From NCBI GenBank assembly GCA_964019165.1, contig OZ025271.1:11518259-11582258 (forward strand): 64,000 nucleotides of DNA, given 5' to 3'. Each line of letters opens with the position of its first letter. Within the stretch, counting starts at the first letter, position 1. The DNA is from Mastigias papua. Taxonomy: Eukaryota > Cnidaria > Scyphozoa > Rhizostomeae > Mastigiidae. Below, piece by piece: positions 1 to 12,029 of this stretch. Made by a program: the position numbers and the translations under genes. The notes beneath the pieces were generated by a model, which did not search any database, was not told the origin of the DNA, and saw only the letters and a list, made by a program, of their open reading frames with translations.

Positions 1-791
1 CACCTGATCATGAATTGCTGGTTATACAGAGACACTATAACCGTTGTATTGCCCAAGGTACGTAGTAAATTGAGACCCGCAACGGTGCCATTACTACATT
101 AGACATGGCTACAATACCGAAAGAGATATTTGAAAGTTTTGATTCCTTCTCAGGCTCAGGGCGTAGGTAATTTTATCTTAGGTGCTCGGATTAATGTGCC
201 ACTAGTCATACTCTCTCAAATGATATCACATCCCTATTGGGTCATAATACACCTGCATGTAGGTTGTTTGAGTTTGCTACTAGGAATGCTTGTCGTATGT
301 TGATGGCATTAAATCATTCCATATAGAGAGTTATTTGGCCTGAAGTCCATATATTTCGATTGAATTACACTGAGTTGCGTTTCGTATCGTGATATAATTT
401 TATTTTCCTACAATAATGTGTTGCGATAAAATAGTAGTGTCCTAAATTTCAAGGTATATTTGTGTGCCTTAACCTTAGTAGCCAAATGTTAGAGAATTCT
501 TTTAGGGTATAGTTTCTTCCATCGGAATTGACATATCATCATGCAGAATTGATGTAAGTATTGCTGTGGAGCACACGTGTGATCGCAATCCTGCATGCTG
601 ATTGGTCAATAAAGTTAGGAGAAAATAGAACTGCCCCGAGCTCTCAAACATTTGGCTGCTATACTGTCTTAGCTGATATCAGGCCAAATAAATTACACTT
701 TCTCATTATCTTGGCATCTATTTCTACCTTGTCACTCCAATCAATACTTTGCAGGGTTATCAATGCCTTACAGAAATGAAACAACATAAAT
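1..791. repeat. 790-bp direct repeat, left copy (cut by window start)
   Basis: This segment recurs at 11239-12029. I see a single difference over the whole length (G at 754, A in the other copy). The repeat may extend left of the window. It carries a 72-codon ORF (561-779) that resembles no family I know and is probably not coding. No clear TG..CA ends, primer-binding site or polypurine tract mark it as an LTR. The near-identity means a very recent duplication, two recent insertions of the same element, or an assembly duplication. Confidence 0.9.
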
Positions 792-1899
792 TTCATGGTA
801 TCTATCTTCCAGGTAGTTGTCAGTGCTATTGCTAGGACTCCAATTGCATATTAAAAGTACTTAACATATATCGAGATGACTAGCTGTTTGCACAACAATT
901 GGATCAGGCAACCCTATTTTCTAAGCAAGTCTAATTTGCTCAACATGCCACAATTATGTCCAAATGTTTTTCACTGAATCCTATTTTCGGAACAGTAATT
1001 CGTTGAGTACTTGATGTATTATATTTGATATAGGTCGTTTTGTCCTTTGTTATTTTGTGCGATACATTTCTCCCTCATAGAACCCCTTCTCATGGTATAG
1101 GTCAAGTTTAAGCAGTCGTCAGCGACATTCAGTAGTAAGTTATCGCAATTGTCTAGTGGCATATTTCGCAGTTGTTTTATACATACACTTCAATTACATG
1201 CACTTCCCTATCTAGTATAGCGCAGGCCACTTTCTATGCGGAAAATGAAGGGGGATTGTCGCTGTCTGCACGTTACAGCAAGTATTGATTCCATGTCATG
1301 GGCCCTCTCACGATTTATATTTCAGTAAAAAATATTTTCTGTTTTATTTGTGAGCTTTTAAGGACTTATGTCTATTTGCATCTGATTTGGTTTTCAATAT
1401 GTTGTTAAAGAGGTATACCTGAACGAACAGCATTGCTTTTGGAACAGCGAATTGCTGCCAACATATTTGGAAATGGTCTTTACTAATAACATATTCGAGT
1501 ATACTGTGCATTGTGTTTGTGAATTACGATCTTTCGAGCGCTTTAGTGGCATTTAAGCATTTTGCACAATACTGAGATTAATCATACATCCACACATGCT
1601 GTCTTATGTGGATTTTAGTTTAACAGCCAAGCTCCCTCGTGTGCATGGTGTCCACCATTCCCAATGTGCAACTTTAGTGTCAATACAACACTCCTTTTGT
1701 ATCCAATTTGCGAGGGGTTGAAAGATATTGAAATGTAATTTACGACGAGTTTAAAACAACAGGGGTAGGATTGGAATTGACTGATAGTCATGTCTACTTA
1801 ATTATAAAACATAAATAGAACAGAATTAATATCAACACATTTCACAAATTAGCATCAGACATCTTAGCATTATTTAAAAATGTTAATCAAAGACTGTTG
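792..1899. other. No gene seen
   Basis: AT-rich sequence with stops in all frames. I recognise no coding similarity, repeat structure or RNA gene here. Confidence 0.5.
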
Positions 1900-2160
1900 T
1901 CTACGTGAAAAGTCAGTTGATAATACAGAATTTCACTATAGCACGAAAATGCGGGAATATTCTTTGGGTATACTGAAAGCTTTCTTCGTCCGACACTCGT
2001 CAGAGCGTGAAACGTTGAATATCGACAGTAAGGTGAACTAACATGTATTGGCAGGCAATTGTGGATACACGTGAAATGATGAAAATTGCGTCTATTTGGC
2101 CTTATGATTGGCCAATTATTACTAATTCACCATTGTGTACTTTAACAGTCCAGGTGCATT
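1900..2160 (-). mobile_element. Penelope-like element terminal-repeat fragment
   Basis: This is a diverged copy of the PLE terminal repeat also seen near 38945, 40004, 26588 and 60352. Shared blocks are the start (cactatagcacgaaaa), the hammerhead-like block, and the cacgtgatatgatga and ttcaccattgt stretches. The element's coding sense is the minus strand. No coding part of the PLE is present in this fragment. Confidence 0.7.
1969..2009 (-). ncRNA. Hammerhead-ribozyme-like motif in PLE repeat
   Basis: Read on the minus strand: CACGCT, then the conserved box CTGACGA, a 9-nt stem II (GT..AC closing pairs), then GAAGAAA where the intact copies have GAAA, a minimal stem III around AGCT, a UC cleavage site, and AGTATA closing stem I. 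Stem I is partly mismatched here and the GAAA box is less regular, so this copy may be inactive. Hammerheads of this minimal type are known from PLE terminal repeats. Confidence 0.5.
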
Positions 2161-2900
2161 CAATTACCGCCATTTGGCTAGTTGAAGATATCACTCCTAA
2201 CAAAATTGGTGTTTACGTTTGTTTGCAATAATTTTACTGTTTACTTAAAGACGAAGGTACACTACAGATTAGTATAGGACCCTTCCACAATGAATCCTTG
2301 CAATGATTTTAATGTGTGCCTATAAGCTACCCGTCCTATCGATTAATATAAACTAGTTTCTCTAGTGGGTCCTTGAACTTCCGTTCCTCTTCCTTGAAAT
2401 AGCAGCATCAACCCGTCTCAGTCAATAGTAAGTTTTGTCGTTAATACTTGTACACTGAGTGCAAACCCATATTTTGTCACATTCCTACTTACTTACGATT
2501 CAAAAGTTTTGGATTTGCACAATGACATCGGAATGTATGTACAAATTTATTTATATAGGCTGTTTTGTTGTAGAATCCTTCAAGTATGAATCCTCCTTTG
2601 TCCACTGTTATTAGTATTGCTCTATAACCAGAAGTCAGTTTATGTCACTACTTTGAATTACTAACCAGTTGTTAATTGTAGGCTTTATTCGTACAAAATT
2701 ATGGTTTTCATTTAATTGCGATAGTTTTCATGTTTACTTATGAACTACAGTGTACTACTGTCGTGAAAACTGCACTTGTTTTTACCGTTGTGTTTACCAC
2801 ACTAGTTCTGGATTTTTCACACTTCCCTTTTCAAGTACTATTGAATAGCATTAGCATTACAACAGTTTAGTTTATTAGTTTGTCGTTGTGCACATGAGCG
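2161..2900. other. No gene seen
   Basis: AT-rich noncoding sequence; nothing recognised. Confidence 0.5.
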
Positions 2901-2906
2901 TGAGAA

Positions 2907-2995
2907 AAGCGAATCGAATTATTAAATTCACTAATAATTCGCCCATGAGAGCGGCTTATGAGCGAATTTAATAACACTCTTCATTTGATTCGCTT
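2907..2995. repeat. Imperfect fold-back (cruciform-capable) sequence
   Basis: Two pairs of arms are nested: AGCGAATC near 2908 pairs with GATTCGCT near 2987, and TTATTAAATTC near 2919 pairs with GAATTTAATAA near 2963. The loop is about 25-30 nt. It could be a small MITE remnant; no target duplication was found. Confidence 0.5.
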
Positions 2996-2999
2996 GCAA

Positions 3000-3610
3000 G
3001 TCAATCCCATCTAAAACGGGTAAACAATTAAATTCGCTCCCAAGGTGGAAATTCCCTTGCTTTGTCTATGTAACAGGATGTTTACGAAGAAAACATGTCC
3101 GAATCGTGAATAAAAGCATCCCTCATATTTAGTTAAAAAGAGAAGTCTGTTCTGAAAAGACTGATTTTGTACTCTAGCAATGATTGCAATGGCCTGAATC
3201 TACCCATTCTTTTCATCTGATGCCTAAATACTTGCCTTTGTTGGCTATATATCTTTGTTGGCAATATATGAGTGCCCTGAAGAAAGAGATTACTATCCAT
3301 ATTGGTATCCTAACCCTTAGAAGGATATTGTAGTAATGAAAAATGATGTCAGTAGGCGCAAATATTACCGAGCAGAAAGTCAAATTGTCAAAGATAGATG
3401 GGCATGTATCCCACCTGCAGAGTATTTAACCTATGCAATGAAAAGAAATAGGCATATATTTTCTGGCCTGATTATCTAGTTCTAATCTGCTACAAGGCTA
3501 AGATTATATATTAAGAACCAGTATCCCTGCCCATTGCACAACCAAGAGCCCCCCAAAAACACACCCAAACACAAGGGAAGGGGACGGCCCCGTGGCAGGG
3601 ATAAACCCGT
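3000..3610. other. No gene seen
   Basis: No convincing gene. A short open stretch from 3534 encodes an AT-hook-like GRGRPRGR motif, but it runs straight into tetranucleotide repeat and has no support as a gene. Confidence 0.45.
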
Positions 3611-3635
3611 GGCGGTCCAGCAACGTAGAGAGAGC

Positions 3636-3897
3636 ACATACACTACAATTACATACATACAATTACATACATACACCTACATACACATACATACAACTAT
3701 CCATAACTACATACTACTACACATAACTACATACAACTATATATACATACATACATCTACAAATAACTATATACAACTACATATAACTACATACAACTAC
3801 GTACAACTACATACAACTTCATATAACTACATACAAATACATACATACAAATACATATATACAAACACAAACATACAACTACATACATACAAATACA
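3636..3897. repeat. Imperfect (TACA)n / ACTACATA microsatellite
   Basis: Tandem TACA and CAACTACATA units with small variations. The Tyr/Thr/Ile-rich ORF that crosses it is a by-product of the repeat. Confidence 0.9.
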
Positions 3898-3899
3898 GG

Positions 3900-5405
3900 T
3901 GTGTAGTGCAGAGAAAGTTTCAATAAAGAAATTATTATCGTTTTCACAATGGATGTTACGTGAAGGAAATTGACAACTTACTAATATTTATACAAATAGG
4001 TATAATAACATTGATGTTAATTGCGAAGAAATGTACATAACTAACAATAATTTGTGATGCTGATCTACTAAAGAAATTATAATTGAATACTTTTCAGCAA
4101 TTACAAAAACGTTTCAGCTATTTTGGGAAATTCGTTTTGTATGAATTCATTGATTGAGCATGGGCATTATCACGTGATTTTGGATCCTGACTGTAATTGG
4201 TGTATCTCATGTTTATGATTACCGAGCGCCTTTAGAAAGGTTGATTAAATGTAAGGCACGGGGTGAACTGAGGAATCGCACTTTTGCACGCACGATGATG
4301 ATGAATGGAAGTAAGAGGATAAATGGAGAGCATGGAACTTGCAACGTCTACTGTTGTAGGTAAGTGTGTTTCTGACGTAATTCAGATTTTATATTAATCA
4401 TTGTAGAAGAAAATAGCAAGATGCTCGATAGTGCATCTACTGTATATCACCTGTGGTAGTTATACCCCATGCTGATATACATGACTGTAATAATAACATT
4501 GATTGGTCCTAAATGCACTTGTACGTTACGTTACAGAAATATTGGAGAGAAACGCCGTCCTCACAGTGAGTGGAGATTTCAGGAAGGAGCAGCAAAATTA
4601 CAGCATATTACACTGCCTGATGATGAATATGCTAAAGTAACACTTAAAATTGGTGCCTTCCTTCAGAACAGCTATTTCTATTGACACACGGACAAATTGA
4701 AATGAACGGAAATTGAGGCAAATTGGCTGTGTATGTGTCTGATACACTGGCATGTCATTAGAAATCATTAATTTTCAAACTCTGGCCTTAATTACCCAAA
4801 CTATATGTGGGTAAGTCGGTGCGCAAGGAATAGGTACACAGCTGTAGCCAAGGAGGATAGTATTTGTAATTCGGGATAGTTAGTTAGGATACTCGTTCGT
4901 TGAGCATTCAATTCATCCTATTTACATCATCAATAGTACTAATATACATCGACTTTAGATTCAATAGCATTAATCAACATTTTCACGACAGATAAGTTGT
5001 AATCGTAACATACAAATTAAACAATTCAATGATTCATAACAGGGATGGAATGGCAGACGAGTTTTAGGCACGCTTTTTACAAAATGGAACTGCATTTGGT
5101 GTAACGCTTTTTGAATGTCCTAAACTACAAGGTAGTAGTAGTAGGACATAATTTAGCTAAATTGCTAGCTTAAAGATAATATGGGGGCAGTAAAGCGAAT
5201 AGGCAGGGTGTCGTACGAAATTTAGTTATGCAAATATTATCATTGTTTGCAAGTCCATCATTTGTGGTTTAAATTATTTGCACTAGGAACATATAGGTCA
5301 AAATGCATGTACAATTGATGATGAATTAGGTGGATATAACTAATTTCGATAATTTGTAACATACGGAAATTTAGACAGGATGAAACACTTTGAAAAAATC
5401 AATAA
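3900..5405. other. No gene seen
   Basis: No recognisable gene. The short ORF at 4469-4684 has no family resemblance that I can see. Confidence 0.45.
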
Positions 5406-5410
5406 CAATA

Positions 5411-5594
5411 CAGTCAACCTTGCACAGTTCGGGTCGGTTTTATCCGGATTGTTGTATATTCAGGACAGAATTGCTGAGTACAATTAGTTTGCTATTAAAG
5501 TGCAAACCTGAAAAATTTCTACATAATCAGGATTGTCTGTTAACCGGACAAAATCGGCCATTCCCGTGTGATCCGAATTATGCGAGGTTGACTG
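5411..5594. mobile_element. pogo/Tigger-like MITE
   Basis: Terminal inverted repeats begin CAGTCAACC at 5411 and end GGTTGACTG at 5594, with further matching towards TTCGG on both sides. The 184-bp unit is flanked by TA on each side (5409-5410 and 5595-5596), the expected target duplication of the Tc1/mariner/pogo group. It has no coding capacity, so it is a non-autonomous element. The ORF crossing it (5390-5611) is incidental. Confidence 0.75.
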
Positions 5595-5889
5595 TAGTAA
5601 CAGTATATTAACGGGCAATGTTAAAGGGGACGACATTAGTAATAAACAATGCATAGTTAGACCTATTATGTGCCTTTAAAATATTTTTGTGTAATTTTTT
5701 TTGGAAATGGCCAGGAAGGAAAAATTTGTTAAATATATTAATCATTAAAGTAAATATAATACCCTATATGAAAAGTGTAGGTGCAAGCCTATATGAATAA
5801 GTCTTTTCTACAATTTGTTTTAAGATTGAATAAATATACTAAGCACCTAAGTAATATTAATGTAATTCATATAAATACATGACATAGTA

Positions 5890-6381
5890 TCAGTTATGTA
5901 TATGAATTACATTACCAACTAGGCATTGTTTATAGATGCCTGCTCCTTTACAAATTGCCTGAAGATCTATATCTTCAGAACAGGAGGCAGATCGTTTTTC
6001 GTTTTTATCTAAGGTAGTGTTACTACTGCGACTAGTAAATTTATTCTTATTATCTGTCCATGTTCCCCTCCCTCTCCCCCTCCCTCTCCCTCTTCCCCTC
6101 CCTCTCCCCCTTCCCATACCCCTATCACTTCGACTATTAGAACTATCTCCGCTCTCTCGTTTCCCCTCTCTCTCGTCTTCCTTTCTTTTTTCGCTACTTC
6201 CCTGTCTATTCTCACTATCACTCCGTTCTTCGTTGTCATGTTTGCTTTCCCTTCGTCGTTTAATTTCAATGTCCATGCTCTCCTCACTCTCGCTTCGTTC
6301 TCTCCTTTCATTCCTCACTTTCTGGTTCTCACGGTTTCTTCCTCTGTCCTCACATTCTGTACTGATACTATCGTTCTTCAC
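5890..6381 (-). CDS. Hypothetical charged RS/RG-rich protein (possible exon)
   Basis: A 163-codon minus-strand ORF with an Arg/Glu/Ser-rich first half (RERSESEE, EKRKEDEREGKRES type blocks), then an RG dipeptide run at about residues 90-106, then a Ser/Thr/Lys-rich tail. RGG/RS composition is typical of RNA-binding disordered regions. The RG run is encoded by a CCCTCT-type purine/pyrimidine repeat (6060-6115), so the ORF could be a repeat by-product. No domain, splice site or neighbour supports a function. It could also be a gag-like or ORF1-like transposon fragment. Confidence 0.25.
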   Translation of the reverse strand: MKNDSISTECEDRGRNRENQKVRNERRERSESEESMDIEIKRRRESKHDNEERSDSENRQGSSEKRKEDEREGKRESGDSSNSRSDRGMGRGRGRGRGRGRGRGRGTWTDNKNKFTSRSSNTTLDKNEKRSASCSEDIDLQAICKGAGIYKQCLVGNVIHIHN

Positions 6382-6453
6382 ACGATTTACAGTTCTCGCA
6401 CCTTGTCTCTTTAAATTGATATGATATCATCTCCTAAAAAAGGTAGTAGAATA

Positions 6454-6680
<227 letters not shown>

Positions 6681-6874
6681 TTATTTTATAAATTTGCCAG
6701 TAGTTAGAGATAAATTTGTATCAGAGATTAACAGCAATATATATGGTAAGATAGCCATATGGACTTCTTTTTTAGAACTATTGTTGTTGATTTTAAATGC
6801 ACATATTAGGAATTTTGCGAATAGATATCTAATTACATAATTCATATTTGTAATATTCACCATATAAATACATA

Positions 6875-7585
6875 CCCTACCGTTCAGAAAGTGTTGTGAC
6901 AACTCGATAAAAGAATGATCAGGTCGACTTTGCTTCTATGTGGCAACGTTAAGTTGTTGCGATTAATTCTTGTTATCAATGAAGATGTTTTTCTTATGCC
7001 TCTTTAAAAACTCTATTTGTTAATGATTTTTCTTGCTGTGTTTTATCCTAACGTCTCAAAAGTTAGCCTTTTTTTGCACGCCAACACAATGTTTTGTATA
7101 GGTTCAAACCTACTACATTGCAGCACTCACTCTCAATAAATACCTTTCATGTCTTGATATCTTGATCTTCATTGGTCTACCAACCCTTGACAGATCTTTT
7201 ACGGTTCTAAATTTGAGGAACTTTTTGCATACAGCGAAAGCTGCATTCTTTGAGCAGTCCATAATTGTTGAAATGTCTTGAAAGCTTTTAACGTAAGTTT
7301 TGTAAAGAACAATTTCCATACGCTTCTCGTATGATATTTCATGACGTTTGATAAATGCCATGGTTAAAAATGTTCTAGGCCTAGAAAAATTGTTAGATTA
7401 ATCTTTTTCGAATACTGTGGCGCAACTGAACAGCTTTGAAACATAAACAATGTCTTATAAAAATTTCGTGGTAGTAATCGGTTGTCTTATTTGATAAGAG
7501 GGGATCAAATGCATGTTTTTTAAAGCTTTCAACGTAAACGTACTTCGAAACTTCGAATCGTTCCAAACCTTTTTGAACGGTAGTG
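6875..7585 (-). mobile_element. Internally deleted Tc1-like transposon
   Basis: The ends match as imperfect inverted repeats: CCCTACCGTTCAGAAAG at 6875, and the reverse complement of the right end reads CACTACCGTTCAAAAAG. Both are flanked by TA (6873-6874 and 7586-7587). CACTACCG(T/G)TCAAAA is a typical Tc1 terminus. Only the N-terminal part of a transposase remains inside, so the 711-bp copy is an internal-deletion derivative. Confidence 0.8.
7113..7361 (-). pseudogene. Tc1-like transposase, N-terminal helix-turn-helix fragment
   Basis: An 82-residue remnant. It shows the PAX-like DNA-binding region of Tc1 transposases: a first helix-turn-helix with EKRMEIVLYKTYVKSFQDIS, a linker with the GRP motif (VGRPMKIK), then the start of a second helix-turn-helix (SRHERYLLR). 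The catalytic DDE domain is missing. It lies within the 6875-7585 element, whose terminal repeats it would have recognised. Confidence 0.75.
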
Positions 7586-7589
7586 TATA

Positions 7590-8085
7590 CAACATATATT
7601 TGAAATGTATAGGAGACTTACTTCACATTTCTTAACAGCTGGCCATATTTATTGGTTAGAACGAAATCCATAGCTACAGGTAACTCTAGCTCTGACGAAA
7701 TTTTTTTTTTGAAAAATTTGATGTTACTTCCTTTCCAGTAAATTATCTACGGAAACACAATTATTTGTAATTTTAATACCATAAAGAAATAATGTAATAG
7801 TTCCACAGTCTGAGAAACATTTAAAACATTCTGAAAATAAATGAATGAAAGTGAACTAACTTTCTTCTCTCCGTTGTAATAAACTTTATGCTCAGTTATA
7901 TGTTGCGAAGAAGTCATGTCTGAATGGATGGAAAAGATGTAAAATTACTAATATTCTATACATAAATAAACATATACAACTGTTAAGAGAATTAAAGGTA
8001 TAGTGTTGAGTACGGAAATCAATCAACTATATCGTCATTAAGCACTAATAGATAATGTGTTTGGAAAATGTCCAAAAAAACTTGC
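7590..8085. other. No gene seen
   Basis: AT-rich noncoding sequence; nothing recognised. Confidence 0.5.
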
Positions 8086-8089
8086 ATTT

Positions 8090-8445
8090 ATTATAATGTA
8101 GTTAGGTACATTTGTATGTAGCTTCTCGTTCCGAGGTGTAAAATATTGGAATAGCCTCTCAGCTGACCCAAACAACCCGTAACACTATATAACATTTAAA
8201 GCATCCATATAAATAAGATTTTTTCTAGCATTTCATTTTTCCCCTCTTCTTATATTTTAGTATTGTATACTTGAGTATTATTTTAACTTGTATTTTACTT
8301 TTAGTGTAATTTTGTATATCATTAAATTGTAAATTTTTAACTGAGGGCCCCTTGCAAGTCAGCGCTTGCTGAAGGGTTACCCTCTCATATATATATTGTA
8401 TATATGTATATATATATACACATATATAAATTGAAATTGAAATAT
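8090..8445 (+). mobile_element. CR1/L2-like LINE 3' end remnant
   Basis: The frame beginning near 8110 reads FRGVKYWNSLS, the usual C-terminal motif of LINE ORF2 proteins (FRG.K.WN.LP). It is followed by a stop-rich AT region, the block ctgagggccccttgcaag, a short (TA)n and an AATTGAAATTGAAAT tail. That tail type ends many CR1/L2-like LINEs. The 5' part is absent, as expected for a truncated insertion. Confidence 0.6.
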
Positions 8446-9573
8446 GTAGTTTGTATTTATTTCATTGAGAAACCTAAATATTTTAGCGCAGGCAATAAGC
8501 AAAATTGAGAAACACTAGCATCGTTCTGAGTTTATTCCAAGGACCCAAATGTAAAGAAGAAAAGGTATTTTCCCAGTTAGTTAGTATCACCAAGAATAAC
8601 AGTAAATAATTGAGTGCAATTGTAACATGACTTGTATATTATGCCATTAAACGTTTTCATAATGAAGAATTTTTTTTATGTCTTATGTATAAATACATCT
8701 GACATAATCATAAACAAAGAGCTCAATCATTGCACCATAGTGTTATTGTTTGAAAGCTGTAGAAAATGGTGCATTATGAATTTTTATGAGTGAAGTGTTA
8801 CCCTCTATGAATATGAGCAAATGACTATTAGGTGTGTATGTGATGTCATATGTTTAGGAGCAATGATTGGAACCAGTTTGTTGGGTTAGGGTAAGTACGG
8901 TCAATAATCCATCAAAATTGTAACACCAGTCGGAACATTTTGAGTGTATTGCATATGTCTGGGTGTTTCGATTATTGACTATATGGTAACCCTTGTGGAA
9001 ATTGCAAAGGTGAGATAATGCGACATAGAACTATATTATTTGCATCCATAGACTTATGTGATCTATGGAGACCTCACCCTTAAACAACAAACGGAGAAGC
9101 ATTGGCTGCATACGGTATAAATTTGTTGTCAACTTTGTTCTATGAAAATATTTTCAATATGGTATTGAGCAACCAATGTCATGTCCGTATTGCATTACTT
9201 ATTTTCCATTTTCTGCGCAACAAATATGGAAATTAAATAATGAACGACGATGCTTGCACGTGGTCAACACACGGGAGATTGACGGTACTAAAATCAAATC
9301 CTTTTCTCCAACTTTAGACTACAACACATTAAAAGCTTGACAAGAGCATCAACGTAGAGTACTGTTCAATCTCAGTGTATCAATTTTGCTCATTTAAAAA
9401 TCTTATAAAGGGACCTAATTTACATATTGAGGGTATGTTCTCTAAGATACCATATACCTGATAATTATGATTATAAATTAAATCATATGAAACCCACCTG
9501 TTCAATTAAATGCATACGAACAACAATAAATGCACACATTTCATGACTGAAAATTTAGGTAAAACTTAATGCA
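8446..9573. other. No gene seen
   Basis: Noncoding; no repeat or coding similarity recognised. Confidence 0.5.
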
Positions 9574-10200
9574 TTATTCTTCTCTGAATACCTCATGAAT
9601 ATTGAAGTTATTTGTTTGCGGAACTATATCATTATGGACTATAGTATTTAGGAGCGAAGTAAAGTGATTGGTGTAGAAGAGGATTTTCAACGGCCTTCTA
9701 GAGTTGTCAACTATCGTATTTGGGCTGAATACGTTGTGCTGCCAAGTGCCCATTCTCCTAGTGTGAAACACTGTTTGGAGATGTTCAAAGTCACAGTTAT
9801 CAAAGAGAAATGCTCCCGTTGAACTATCAACGAATGAATTGTAACAATAGATGTGCCTATTCAAGGCATCTGCCAGTGCAGTGAGAGCCAAATCACCACA
9901 GTAGCTGCCAATTTGCATAATGTTTCGAACATAATCGTTCAGATTGTAATCAAAACCTAATGCAGAAACAATCCTCCTATACAAATTTTCATTCTTATAA
10001 ATAGTATAGAGTGTGATTTGACGCATAAATCTAGCAGTATCGACATTCTCCTGTTGTTTGGGAAATAATTGCTTCCATATGCTATGGAAAAGACAATTGC
10101 CATCGCCTACCGTTCGAACTGCTATTAAATATGATTGCATTACGGGATGTAGTTGGCATTGCTGTCGCTGATCAAGTTGCATGAATCGTGGTTCAAACAT
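9574..10200 (-). CDS. OTU-type cysteine protease (deubiquitinase-like), single exon
   Basis: A 208-residue protein starting at the Met at 10200; the ORF runs open 60 codons further upstream, but that stretch is hydrophobic and low-quality. It shows the complete OTU layout: GDGNCLFHSIW with predicted catalytic Asp33 and Cys36, a middle GDLALTALADALNRHIYCY segment (the usual W/GD..L.ALA...), and a C-terminal TNHFTSLL with predicted catalytic His179. OTU proteases cleave ubiquitin conjugates; they also occur inside large transposons and LTR elements. The gene is intron-free and not visibly damaged. It lies between two near-identical 790-bp repeats, so a mobile-element origin is possible. No transposase accompanies it. 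Confidence 0.75.
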   Translation of the reverse strand: MFEPRFMQLDQRQQCQLHPVMQSYLIAVRTVGDGNCLFHSIWKQLFPKQQENVDTARFMRQITLYTIYKNENLYRRIVSALGFDYNLNDYVRNIMQIGSYCGDLALTALADALNRHIYCYNSFVDSSTGAFLFDNCDFEHLQTVFHTRRMGTWQHNVFSPNTIVDNSRRPLKILFYTNHFTSLLNTIVHNDIVPQTNNFNIHEVFREE

Positions 10201-10905
10201 TGCTACATCGATGTTACGCAATATTTGTAGAATAACTTCAAATACTTCTGTATATGTAGTGTAGTGTACTTTCAAAATATAGTAAAGGCTAATAGACAAC
10301 TTAGTGCTAGGCGGGTATATGATGAGGTAAATAGTGACCCTATAATAGATCTTCGTATAACAACAGAAAGTAGCATACAAGACCTAACAGAAAAGTATGT
10401 GGGATTAGAGGAGGTTGTTGATTATTTGGAACTCCACAGCAAAGCGTCAGTGCACCTTTCCAATTGTCAGAAGCTTCAGATAACGTCAGTTTCTACATCA
10501 TATTATATTCATTTCAGGGTATCTAACATTATTCAAAATAGATCATACTGGTGACCATGGATGGCTTTGTGCATTATTGGCGTTCTGTGTGCAACAATTG
10601 CTAGTTATAAACGGATTTCATTGTATTATTGTATTGAAGTTGCTGGTGATCGACTGTGAAGCCCAGGACAAATGACAAAACTTTGGATCCTCTCAGTCTC
10701 AGAACCTGGGGCAATGTTCCCCTATTCACTCTGTTCTTATATGAACTGATATAAATGAGTGATATTTTCAATGTACTTGGTAGCAATCATAACATCATAC
10801 CTCACATCATTCAGGAATTACATGTTTGACCAACAGGACTAATGCATGTTTAATGATTTGCTTCATATAATCTTTATCTTTATAGTATTTTCTTTGTTTC
10901 TCTTA
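10201..10905. other. Mostly unassigned; one unidentified open stretch
   Basis: On the + strand, 10285-10440 encodes a well-composed but unknown stretch (RQLSARRVYDEV, then IQDLTEKYVGLEEVVDYLE). It may be an exon or a transposon-protein fragment. I could not assign it. Confidence 0.3.
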
Positions 10906-10908
10906 CAG

Positions 10909-10968
10909 GTATCTCCAGCTTCTAGTGCTCCTTCATCCACAGAAAGCAGCTCTTATCGAGTGTCACCA
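10909..10968 (+). CDS. Possible Ser-rich exon of the ZU5/UPA gene
   Basis: Twenty codons (SPASSAPSSTESSSYRVSP) sit between a strong acceptor (tttgtttctcttacag) and a consensus donor (GTAAGT). The exon is phase 0 at both ends, compatible with the phase-0 start of the exon at 26177. Ser/Pro-rich linkers are common ahead of ZU5 domains, but linkage across 15 kb is inferred only from phase and strand. Confidence 0.4.
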
Positions 10969-11238
10969 GTAAGTTTGTTTTGGTGTTTTATAAGTTATGC
11001 GTGTAATAAAATGACATCATTGAATCAGTTTGATATCTTGATGATGAAAAAGAGTTAAGCGGGGAATAACGTTGGATATCTATCACTATTGTTGCTCGCC
11101 ACTCAAGCAAATTCACTTGGGCATGTGAGGAACATAATATGATAGCTCTGTAAGTGCCTAGTAGAGGAGATAATATAATAGTATTACACTTAAATAGTAG
11201 TGTTTGAAACTGTCTATAGTACTTTTCTATAGTTTCAT
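10969..11238. other. No gene seen
   Basis: Noncoding spacer between the putative exon and the second 790-bp repeat. Confidence 0.5.
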
Positions 11239-12029
11239 CACCTGATCATGAATTGCTGGTTATACAGAGACACTATAACCGTTGTATTGCCCAAGGTACG
11301 TAGTAAATTGAGACCCGCAACGGTGCCATTACTACATTAGACATGGCTACAATACCGAAAGAGATATTTGAAAGTTTTGATTCCTTCTCAGGCTCAGGGC
11401 GTAGGTAATTTTATCTTAGGTGCTCGGATTAATGTGCCACTAGTCATACTCTCTCAAATGATATCACATCCCTATTGGGTCATAATACACCTGCATGTAG
11501 GTTGTTTGAGTTTGCTACTAGGAATGCTTGTCGTATGTTGATGGCATTAAATCATTCCATATAGAGAGTTATTTGGCCTGAAGTCCATATATTTCGATTG
11601 AATTACACTGAGTTGCGTTTCGTATCGTGATATAATTTTATTTTCCTACAATAATGTGTTGCGATAAAATAGTAGTGTCCTAAATTTCAAGGTATATTTG
11701 TGTGCCTTAACCTTAGTAGCCAAATGTTAGAGAATTCTTTTAGGGTATAGTTTCTTCCATCGGAATTGACATATCATCATGCAGAATTGATGTAAGTATT
11801 GCTGTGGAGCACACGTGTGATCGCAATCCTGCATGCTGATTGGTCAATAAAGTTAGGAGAAAATAGAACTGCCCCGAGCTCTCAAACATTTGGCTGCTAT
11901 ACTGTCTTAGCTGATATCAGGCCAAATAAATTACACTTTCTCATTATCTTGGCATCTATTTCTACCTTGTCACTCCAATCAATACTTTGCAAGGTTATCA
12001 ATGCCTTACAGAAATGAAACAACATAAAT
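11239..12029. repeat. 790-bp direct repeat, right copy
   Basis: Matches 1-791 in the same orientation with one substitution seen. The right boundary is sharp: after the shared aacaacataaa(t) the two copies diverge completely. The left boundary cannot be placed, because the first copy is cut by the window edge. Confidence 0.92.

Noticed and set aside
561..779. 72-codon ORF, repeated at 11799-12017
   Set aside because: Conserved only because the 790-bp repeat is duplicated; no domain and no coding signature.
3636..3897. CRISPR-like array
   Set aside because: It is a continuous microsatellite without unique spacers; the sequence is eukaryotic.
3534..3926. AT-hook protein suggested by GRGRPRGR
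   Set aside because: The ORF continues into TACA microsatellite and no splice or homology support exists.
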